Below are positions 7,016 to 14,407 of a DNA stretch of 17,728 nt, piece by piece. The stretch covers positions 1 to 17,728 of the forward strand of contig QHZC01000108.1 of NCBI GenBank assembly GCA_003224515.1, read 5' to 3'. The position numbers and the translations under genes are program-made. Position 1 is the first letter of the stretch. Each line of letters begins with the position of its first letter. Below the pieces are notes generated by a model that made no database searches, was not told the origin of the DNA, and saw only the letters and a program-made list of their open reading frames with translations. The stretch comes from Acidobacteriota bacterium (GTDB lineage: Bacteria; Acidobacteriota; Terriglobia; Acidiferrales; UBA7541).

Positions 7016-8314
7016 TCAAGGAATCGCCATTCGATTTCGCGCCCATAGCCAGTTCACAAATGCGAGACCGGTGGTAATGGAGATCACGATGAGCTCCCCC
7101 AGGTGTATGCGCGTCACCAGCACGCCCGTGAAGAGCAGCGCGAGTCCGGCAATCAGTATGCCGTAAGGCAAACGGAATGCTTCGGCTTGAGGCTGTTTCT
7201 TTCTCAGCGCACGTAGCGCCGCGGCAACCGAACCATAGACAAACAGCCGCGCGACGCTGGACAGCATCGCGTTCCAGCGGAAATTTCCTGCAATTGAAAA
7301 TAACAGAAGCACAATGGCGAAGATCACGATCGAAAGATGCGGCGTTCGGAAGCGCGGATGGATTTTTCCGAAGAATGCCGGGAAATCTCCGCGTTCCCCC
7401 ATGGCAAACGTGATTCGCGGCGTGTGTAGCATGTTCGCGCTGAGATATCCGTAGGCGGAGACCAGTGTGCCGGCGGCGACAATTCGAACGCCGAGCGGCG
7501 CGAGAAATCGCCGCGCGGAGTCCACCGCTGGCGCGCTCGACGTCGCGACGTTCGGAATGGTGTGAATCACCAGGTACTGCACGGCGATAAACAAGAGTGT
7601 CGTTGCCCCGATGCCGGTGAACAGTGCAAAAGGAATGTCTTTGCGCGCGTCGCGCGTCTCTCCCGTCGCGATGAGGGCCGCCTCGAATCCTCCATAGGAG
7701 TAAATCATCAGCAGCACCGCTTCAAACCAGTCCGCGGCCGCCGTTTGCGTTGCCGCTGGCGTCACCCGTATTGCTGGATGCAGCGCCAGCGCCGTAAGTC
7801 CGGTCACAACGAAAAATCCCAGCAAAGCCACTTTCGTCACCGTAAAAAAATTGCTGAGCCCGTTTCCTCCCGTCACTCCACGATAATTCACAACCGCGAG
7901 AAACCCGATAAGAATCGTCAGAACTCCCGCCTTCGCAAACGGCGTTCTTACACGCGGGAAAAACTCGGCCAGATAAATGATGAAGAGATTTGCAACCGCG
8001 GAAACCGCCGCAATCCGGCTCAGCCACGTCAACCAGCCATTCTGAATCGCAAGAAATCGTCCGAACGCCATTCTGGCGTAGAGGTACGGCCCGCCAGCCT
8101 CTCGGAATTGCGACGCGACTTCCGCCATACACGCTGCGATAATCGTGATCCCCGCAAATGCCACCAGGAATCCGATGGGACTCCACCTCCCCAGTCGGGC
8201 GGCGATCAACGCGGGCAAACCAAAAATGCTCGCCCCGATCATCGTGTTGATGATCAACGCCACAAGGCTCCAGCGCCCGATGGTTCGAACTAGCCCCTTT
8301 GCGGGTTCGCTCAA
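7016..8314 (-). CDS. APC-superfamily amino-acid permease
   Basis: This 432-residue, strongly hydrophobic protein has about 12 predicted membrane helices. The first helix carries the substrate-site signature NTMIGASIFGLPA (unwound GASIFG), and the family motif FREAGGPYLYARMAFG follows near residues 70-85. Both are hallmarks of amino-acid/polyamine/organocation transporters. It likely imports amino acids across the inner membrane by cation coupling; the substrate cannot be read from sequence. The start is TTG at 8314, supported by GGAAG five bases upstream on the minus strand (8320-8324). The gene lies upstream of the S9 peptidase and is head-to-head with the broken aminotransferase, which suggests a shared peptide and amino-acid utilisation locus. 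It appears intact. Confidence 0.9.
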   Translation of the reverse strand: MSEPAKGLVRTIGRWSLVALIINTMIGASIFGLPALIAARLGRWSPIGFLVAFAGITIIAACMAEVASQFREAGGPYLYARMAFGRFLAIQNGWLTWLSRIAAVSAVANLFIIYLAEFFPRVRTPFAKAGVLTILIGFLAVVNYRGVTGGNGLSNFFTVTKVALLGFFVVTGLTALALHPAIRVTPAATQTAAADWFEAVLLMIYSYGGFEAALIATGETRDARKDIPFALFTGIGATTLLFIAVQYLVIHTIPNVATSSAPAVDSARRFLAPLGVRIVAAGTLVSAYGYLSANMLHTPRITFAMGERGDFPAFFGKIHPRFRTPHLSIVIFAIVLLLFSIAGNFRWNAMLSSVARLFVYGSVAAALRALRKKQPQAEAFRLPYGILIAGLALLFTGVLVTRIHLGELIVISITTGLAFVNWLWARNRMAIP

Positions 8315-8332
8315 GTGCGCTTCCGCGGGTTC

Positions 8333-9202
8333 ATGGATTTGCCAAAAGGTTTTCGCATCATCATCAAAGGAAATGGCGCCAGCGTAGCACAGGTCTCTGC
8401 GCCGGACATATCCATTGAGGCCGCAACTCGCGACGCGGAAGACTTACGTCGTGGCGCGGATGCAGCTCTCGACTCTGGTACAATCCTTTCCCGGACATCT
8501 CATGCCGACGAGCAACGGGCTTTCTCCCGTAATTTCAAGAAAACCTTTCCTATTGCCTCTCGCGGGGAAGGTTGCTGGATCATCTCTTCCGACGGCCGCC
8601 GCTTCCTCGACGCTTCTGGGCAAGCCGCCGTTGTCAGTATCGGTCACGGCGTCACTGAAATTGGCCGAGTCATGGCCGAGCAATCGTCGCAGATCGCTTT
8701 CGCGAACACCTCGCAATTTCACACTGCTCCGGCGGAAAAACTTGCTGCGCGCCTTCTCGCGGTGGCTCCAGCGAATTTTCGAAACAGCGGCCGTGTCTAC
8801 TTCACTTCCGGCGGCTCTGAAGCCACCGAAACCGTCATAAAGCTCGCGCGCCAGTTTCACATGGAAAGCGGCCAGAAGGATCGCTACCGGGTTCTCTCGC
8901 GACGGCAGAGCTATCATGGCAGCACTCTTGGGGCAATGTCCGTCAGCGGAAATGTAGCTCGCCGCGCGCCGTACGAACCGCTCATCGTGGAATGGGGACA
9001 CATCGCGCCATGCTTCTGCTATCACTGTCCGTTCGAAAAAATCTTTCCACAATGCCAACTTACCTATCCGACGCAAGGCTGCGTTGACGGAATGCGCGGC
9101 GATCACATTCTTCTCGCGCCGCCCTCACGATTTCGCCGGGGGGAATGCGCGCTGATCGCTCGCGCGCTACAGTTGGCTGTCGCAAAAGTGTTTCCATCTT
9201 GA
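8333..9202 (+). pseudogene. Internally deleted class III (PLP-dependent) aminotransferase
   Basis: Family members have ~440-460 residues; this frame has 289. The N-terminal half is clear: FSRNFKKTFPIASRGEGCW, FLDASGQAAVVSIGHG, the phosphate-binding VYFTSGGSEATE and SYHGSTLGAMSVSGN. After CHCPFEKIFPQC (base ~9055) it jumps in frame to the family's C-terminus, YPTQGCVDGMRGDHILLAPP. The missing ~170-200 residues include the Asp that binds the PLP ring and the Schiff-base Lys, so no activity is expected. Near the end, PSRFRR replaces an expected FTISP-like stretch because of two opposite indels (9125-9143). The start is uncertain. ATG 8333 is in frame but lies only 19 bases from the permease start, with no ribosome site. 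ATG 8502 is better placed but out of frame by one base. It lies upstream of the M28 and S58 pseudogenes and was probably the first gene of their operon. Confidence 0.85.
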
Positions 9203-9269
9203 TAGGCTGTCTGGCCATTCTCTTTCGTTGCCGTCTGTCCGACCGTTTTTTGTGGAGAACAAAATAACT

Positions 9270-11428
9270 ATGCCTCTTGGTTATCGCAATCTCTACGTTT
9301 TCTTCTGTTCCTTTGCCGTTCTTGCGTTTGCGCTCTCCGCTCAGCAGAAACAGTCCGAACCGCCTGGCTCTCCGATTCTTGGTTTTTCCCCGCCGCACGC
9401 CGCCGCTGAACACCAACTCGAATCCACGTTTCAGTCGATTCCGTCTCCCGACAAAGCACGCGAATGGCACCGCGCCTTCACCGCCGAACCTCACCCCGCC
9501 GCTTCCGACCGCAACAACCGGCTCGCCGATTTCGTCGCTGACGAATGGCGCAAACAGGGATGGGAAGACGTCACGCTTCGCCGCTACGATATCTTGCACT
9601 CGCGCCCGAGCAGCGTCTCTCTCGAAATAACCGCACCGGTCCACTTCACCGCGTCTCTGCGCGAAGATGCTTACCAGGCCGATCCCGATACGAAGAATCC
9701 TGCGGTCTCCCGATCCTATTTTGGGTATTCGGCATCGGGCGACGTCACCGGCGACGTGGTCTACGCGCATAGCGGTAATCCCGAAGATTACGATCTCCTT
9801 CGGAAAAACGGCATCAGCGTGAGAAGCAAGATCGTTCTCGTCCGCTATTCGAATCCTTACAGCTACCGCGGCTTCAAAGCGCTCACTGCCGAACGGGAAG
9901 GCGCTGCTGCTCTGCTCATTTATTCCGACCCAGCAGAAGATGGCTACACGAAAGGAAAAGTCTTCCCGGACGGCCCGTGGGGCCCGGAAAGTCACATTCA
10001 GCGTGGCGCGATCACTTACGACTACATCGTTCCTGGCGATCCAACCACGCCCGGCTGGGCTTCGGTCCCGGGAGCAAAGCACATCGCTCCGGAAGAAGCG
10101 CGCTCGCTCCCGAAAATCCCCGCGCTTCCTCTCTCGTGGCGCGACGCCAAACCGCTTCTTGAAAACATGAACGGCCCTGAAGCGCCGAAGGATTGGCAGG
10201 GCACCTTGCCCATCACGTATCGATTCACCGGGGCCGTGAAAGTTCACATGAAAGTGGACATGGACACTAGCATGCAACCGTACACGGTTGCCGAAGCGCG
10301 TATTCGCGGCAGGGAGCTACCCAATGAATGGGTGTTGCTCGGCAATCATCGCGACGCCTGGGCCTTCGGCGGCGTCGATCCTTCCAGCGGTACCGCCTCG
10401 ATGATGGAACTCACGCGTTCTCTCGGTGAACTCAAGCAGCGTGGCATTCGCCCGCGCCGCACCATCGTGGTCTGCAGTTGGGATGGCGAAGAATACGCGC
10501 TCACCGGCTCGACCGAATGGGGCGAGCAATTCGCCAATGACCTCAAGAAAAAACTGGTCGCCTATCTCAACGTGGATGAATCCGTCGCAGGAGCGTCCAC
10601 TACCGCTGGTCCCGACGGCCTGAGCTTTTCGCCCTCCGCAGTCGCTTCTCTCGCACCGATGCTCGTAGAAGCCTCTAAAGACGTTCGCGCGCCAGCGGGG
10701 AGATCTCTGTACGAAGCGTGACGCGCAACGACGATGCGCGATTCGAAAGCGAGCACTCCGCCATTCGACAGCGCCCTCGTCGAAACGCGCATCGGCAGTG
10801 GCTCCGACCACACCGTGTTTCTGAATCATCTCGGCCGACCGGTGATCAATCTTGGATTTACCGGCGACTACGGCGTCTATCACTCGATGTACGACGATCA
10901 TTACTGGATGTCGCACATCGGTGATCCGGCGTTCGAATACCACATCGCCCTTACTCGCACATTCTCCCCTTTGACTTTGGCTTCAACGCCTCGGCGCTTG
11001 AACGGTTCCTGCTCGAGCTAGAACAAGAAAACAAGGTCGAGCCGCGGCGTCTTCCATTGAAGCGGCTTCACGTTCGAATCGCCGAATTCGAGAAAGCGGG
11101 CAACCTTCTGCGCGATGCCGTCGCTCACAATCTCTTGTCAGGCTCGGCCTCACCGGAGAAGATTCAGCGCCTGAACGAACAGCTGCTGCAGGTAGAATCC
11201 AACTGGCTCGATCCCGCAGGCATTCCCGGCCGGCCGTGGTTTCAGCATCTTCTCTATTCTTCGCGTTACACCTACGCCCACTTGGAATTTCCCGGGCTCA
11301 CCGAAGCCATGGAAAAGCAAGATTGGAATTTAGCGGCGCAACAAGCTACGCTGCTGGAAAGAGCCTTGGAGAAAAACACCAAACTGCTGCGTTCTACGCG
11401 ATCTTCCCGGGAGAAGAACAAACCATGA
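9270..11428 (+). pseudogene. M28 glutamate-carboxypeptidase-II-like metallopeptidase, broken by a stop and a frameshift
   Basis: This is an exported relative of human GCPII/PSMA, which releases C-terminal glutamate from peptides using two zinc ions. A signal peptide (FFCSFAVLAFALSA) precedes a PA-type insert near residues 170-300. The peptidase domain follows: NHRDAW (His360), GGVDPSSG (Asp370), WDGEEYAL (catalytic Glu407, ligand Glu408) and NVDES (Asp436). After SLYEA an in-frame TGA (10719-10721) stands where relatives have Trp (PSMA reads KSLYESW). The same frame then continues with SGSDHTVFLNHLG and GVYHSMYDDHY, which holds the last zinc-ligand His. Near 10958 about a dozen family residues are missing and the frame shifts by one. 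The dimerisation domain (PFDFGFNASALERFL through GRPWFQHLLYSSRYTYA) continues in the other frame to 11428. The start at 9270 is chosen by the signal peptide. Its final TGA overlaps the ATG of the S58 gene. Confidence 0.88.
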
Positions 11429-12539
11429 TTCGTGCAAATTATTTTCGCGCTCTCGTTATTCTTCTTTGCTCTTTTGCGGCAGCTTCTTTGGCCTCAGCTC
11501 AGGACGCTCCGCCTGCCAAGCCCCGCGCGCGTGATCTTGGCATCCCTTTTGACGGCGTGCCCGGCCTGTTCAACGCCATCACCGATGTTTTCGGCGTGAC
11601 AGTTGGACATACCACGCTCATTTCAGGCGCGGGAAAACTTCAAGTAGGCAGGCCGATTCGAACGGGAGTTACCGCAGTCCTTCCGCGTGGAAAAGACTCG
11701 ATGAGCAATCCCGTTTTCGCCGGCTGGTGGTCGCTCAACGGCAATGGTGAGATGACCGGCACGACTTGGGTCGAAGAGTCCGGCTTCCTCGAAGGCCCCG
11801 TGATGATTACCAACACGCACAGCGTAGGCGTCGTTCGCGACGCGGTCATTCAATGGCGCGTCGCGCACGGCCAGCCCGATCCCACCGGTTACTGGTGGTC
11901 GCTGCCTGTCGTCGCGGAAACCTGGGATGGCTGGCTCAACGACATCAACGGCTTCCACGTCAAAGCCGAACACGCATTCCATGCCATCAGTTCCGCACAC
12001 AGCGGCGCGGTCGAAGAAGGCAACGTCGGCGGCGGAACGGGAATGGTCTGCAACGAATTCAAAGGCGGCATCGGCACGTCTTCGCGACAGATGGAATCGA
12101 AAATCGGCGTCTACACGGTCGGCGTTCTTGTACAATGCAACTATGGCTCGCGCAAAAATCTCCGCATCGCTGGTGTGCCGGTCGGCAGGGAAATTCCTGA
12201 AGACCCCGCGTACGGTTCCACACCATTCAATGCATTGGACCGAGGCTCTATTATCGTTGTGGTCGCTACCGATGCGCCGCTCGTTGCGCATCAACTCAAG
12301 CGCCTCGCTCGCCGCGTTTCGCTTGGCCTCGGGCGCAACGGCAGGTGGACCTGAAAATGCTTCCCAATGATCTGCTTGAGCCGGTCTTCTCGGCCACCGT
12401 GCAGGCCACAGAAGAAGCCATCATCAACGCCATGATCGCGGCCGAAATGATGAACGGCATTGAGAATCACAAAGTCATTGCGCTGCCCCACGACAAACTC
12501 CGCGCGGTTCTCAAGAAATACAACCGTCTCACTCAATGA
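11425..12539 (+). pseudogene. S58 family (DmpA/BapA-type) aminopeptidase, active-site serine deleted
   Basis: S58 peptidases are N-terminal-nucleophile enzymes that cut themselves before a Ser in a GNGSGD-like motif and then remove N-terminal D- or beta-amino acids. A signal peptide (ALVILLCSFAAASLASA) starts the frame at 11425, which overlaps the M28 stop as ATGA and so was probably translationally coupled. Family landmarks are RARDLGIPFDG, GVTVGHTTLI, FAGWWSLNGNGEMTGT, TNTHSVGVVRDAV, GNVGGGTGMVC and LVAHQLKRLARRV. After GLGRNG (base ~12342) the expected SGNGSGD segment and about 30-40 further residues are absent. The frame then shifts and ends at 12354. The remaining C-terminus (MLPNDLLEPVF, QATEEAIINAM, ALPHDKLRAVLKKYNRL) continues in another frame from 12345 to 12539. 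Loss of both the autocleavage site and the nucleophile makes the product inactive. Confidence 0.88.
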
Positions 12540-12603
12540 GGATCAATGCCTAGTTGAATTGGCGTTGCGATTGCGTTGCGAAGAAAACGCGCTTGAGCAC
12601 GCG

Positions 12604-13803
12604 TCAGATCACCGGTACCGCCGTCTTCCTCGGCGGATTGAAAAACGGCAGGGGCACCACCTTTGCGGAAACCGTGTGGCGCACAGCTTCCACCGTCATC
12701 TCCATATTTAATGCGGTTCCTGCCAATGCACTCTCGCGGCTTAGGCAGGCTAGTGCGATCATTTTTTTCAGAGTCGGCGACCACGTCGTCGACGTGGCCT
12801 TACCCACTTGCCGCCCGCCTCGGTATACAGGTACGGCAACACGCGATGCCAAGCTCGGCACCTGCGGCGCCATCTTCAGCTTGTCGTACAGCGCTTCGAC
12901 TTCGTTCCAGTTGATATCCAGTCCTACGAGGGCACGTCCCGCGCCTTTCTTCGCTTCCTGTGCCAGCGCTTCGCGTCCTACAAAAGTCTCCTTCTTCAAG
13001 TCAACGAGCTTCCCCAGCCCGATCTCCGCGGGAGAATATTTCTGCGAGTCGATCAGCGCCTTCTTGCTCGAAATGTAGTCTACTTCGATCAGAATCAGCC
13101 CGGCTTCAATTCGCGCGATGTCCAGCGCGATCATTCCTGCGGGGTGAATATCAAACGCCTTGCCCTTGGCCATCAGTGCGTCCCACACTTTGATCGCATC
13201 TTTCCACGGCATCCACACTTCAAATCCCAAGTCGCCTGTATAGCCCGTTCGCGAAATGTCCACGGGCACGCCCGCAATCTTCCCTCGCGTCACGCGAAAA
13301 TACTTCAAGTTCGTAATGTTAGCGTCCGCTGCCGCATGCAGCAGTTTTCCCGAGGTCGGCCCCTGCAACGCCAGCGCCGCCGTCTGCTCCGAGATATCTT
13401 CAATCCTTATATCCAAACCAAGCGCGATTTGCTGAAACCACCGCAGACTGGGATCTGCTGCCGTCCAGCGATACTCGTTTTCTCCTAGCCGCGTAATCGT
13501 TCCGTCATCGATCACTTTTCCTTCGGGATCGCACCAGCAGCAGTAGATCACCTGATCCACCGCTATCTTATTAATGTCGCGCGAAATCGCGCGGTTCACG
13601 AACTTCGTGGCATCCCGCCCCGTCACGCGATATTTGAAGAGTGGAGAAATATCGATCAGCGCCGCGGAATTGCGGATGGCATTGTACTCGTGCTCGTGGT
13701 GCATTTCGTACATGCTGACCGTGTAATAGCCCGACCATTCTCGGTAGTTCAGGCTCTCGCACAGCGCCATAGTTCTCTCGTGAAACGCAGTTCCTACGGG
13801 CAA
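12604..13803 (-). CDS. GcvT-like folate-dependent aminomethyltransferase/demethylase family protein
   Basis: This 399-residue protein resembles the T-protein of the glycine cleavage system and related folate-dependent demethylases. HEHEYNAIRNSAALIDISPL (residues 37-56) matches the family's opening block. CDPEGKVIDD (91-100) aligns with the catalytic-Asp region, LALQGPTSG and TGYTGDLGFEVW are the core motifs, and GLGKLVDL with FVGREAL leads into the C-terminal barrel. No other glycine-cleavage gene is nearby, and the opening block is unlike canonical GcvT. A substrate other than glycine (a methylated amine, ether or sulfonium compound) is therefore likely, but inferred. The start is TTG at 13803, with AGGAGG four bases upstream; a longer frame to 13881 has no such site. 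It is the last gene of the minus-strand operon, 101 bases after gluconokinase, and converges on the S58 pseudogene. Confidence 0.85.
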   Translation of the reverse strand: MPVGTAFHERTMALCESLNYREWSGYYTVSMYEMHHEHEYNAIRNSAALIDISPLFKYRVTGRDATKFVNRAISRDINKIAVDQVIYCCWCDPEGKVIDDGTITRLGENEYRWTAADPSLRWFQQIALGLDIRIEDISEQTAALALQGPTSGKLLHAAADANITNLKYFRVTRGKIAGVPVDISRTGYTGDLGFEVWMPWKDAIKVWDALMAKGKAFDIHPAGMIALDIARIEAGLILIEVDYISSKKALIDSQKYSPAEIGLGKLVDLKKETFVGREALAQEAKKGAGRALVGLDINWNEVEALYDKLKMAPQVPSLASRVAVPVYRGGRQVGKATSTTWSPTLKKMIALACLSRESALAGTALNMEMTVEAVRHTVSAKVVPLPFFNPPRKTAVPVI

Positions 13804-13807
13804 GGAC

Positions 13808-13813
13808 CCTCCT
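13808..13813 (-). promoter_or_regulatory. Ribosome binding site selecting a TTG start
   Basis: AGGAGG on the minus strand lies four bases before the TTG at 13803. This strong site decides for the non-ATG start and gives the N-terminus (M)PVGTAFHERT, typical for this group. Confidence 0.7.
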
Positions 13814-13904
13814 GATACGCACGCGGCCGACGCCGCAAGACACTGGATTATAGGTGCGGACTCGCCACGCTCGCAAGGCATCGATTTGCAGATGACCGCG
13901 AATT

Positions 13905-14390
13905 CTACACCAGTGCGAGTCGCTTGCGAATTTCCGCGACGATTTGTTCAGGGGACTGCGCGGCGTCGATGGTGATGGTATCAGTGGGTTCCTCGAGATC
14001 CGCGAATTGGCCCGCAAGGATTTGCTCGCCGGCGTAGTGCCCCTTCCGCGAACGCAGCCGCGCGCGAAGTAGTTCGTGGGAACCTTTTAAGTAGACCAGC
14101 TTTACATTGGAATTAATTTGCAGCATCCCGCGATAGCTGCGCTTCAGCGCGGAGCATGCCAGAACGACATTGCGGCCTTGCGCCTCCCACTGAAGAATGG
14201 CGTCGCGAATGGAATGGAGCCAAGGGATGCGGTCCGTGTCACTGAGCGGTATGCCGTGAGCCATTTTCTCAACGCTGGCTGGCGAGTGAAAATTGTCGCC
14301 ATCGGCAAACTCCCATTGCAGTTGCGCAGCGAGCAGTTTGCCGACGGTCGTCTTTCCAGATCCCGCGGGGCCCAACAAGAGAATGATCAC
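13905..14390 (-). CDS. gntK: Gluconokinase
   Basis: The protein phosphorylates D-gluconate with ATP to 6-phosphogluconate in the cytoplasm, feeding the pentose phosphate or Entner-Doudoroff route. Its 161 residues match the usual GntK length. The P-loop GPAGSGKTT spans residues 7-15. Next come FADGDNFHSPASVEKMAHG and GIPLSDTDRIPWL, the gluconate-binding region, then VVLACSALKRSYR, the Lys-Arg segment typical of the family. The LID-like part is SRKGHYAGEQILAGQFADLE. The start is GTG at 14390, 17 bases after the Rieske gene's stop, so the two are almost certainly co-transcribed. Why a sugar kinase sits between an oxygenase and a GcvT-like gene is not obvious. All key motifs are present. Confidence 0.93.
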   Translation of the reverse strand: MIILLLGPAGSGKTTVGKLLAAQLQWEFADGDNFHSPASVEKMAHGIPLSDTDRIPWLHSIRDAILQWEAQGRNVVLACSALKRSYRGMLQINSNVKLVYLKGSHELLRARLRSRKGHYAGEQILAGQFADLEEPTDTITIDAAQSPEQIVAEIRKRLALV

Positions 14391-14407
14391 GGGAACTTCA
14401 TTGCCGA

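Noticed and set aside
7562..8293. Plus-strand open frame (243 codons) opposite the permease
   Set aside because: It is extremely Arg/His/Gln-rich and is explained by reverse reading of hydrophobic permease codons.
9060..10277. Long minus-strand open frame (405 codons) opposite the M28 peptidase
   Set aside because: It lies wholly antisense to sequence with clear peptidase motifs. Its product is Arg/Phe-rich without a recognisable domain, which is typical of a GC-rich shadow frame.
10719..10721. In-frame TGA as a selenocysteine or recoded Trp codon
   Set aside because: The family has Trp here, not Cys, and I saw no obvious SECIS-like hairpin just downstream. Other genes use TGA as a normal stop.
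12604..13803. Calling the GcvT-like gene glycine-cleavage gcvT
   Set aside because: No gcvH or gcvP is nearby and the N-terminal block differs from canonical GcvT, so the gene symbol is withheld.
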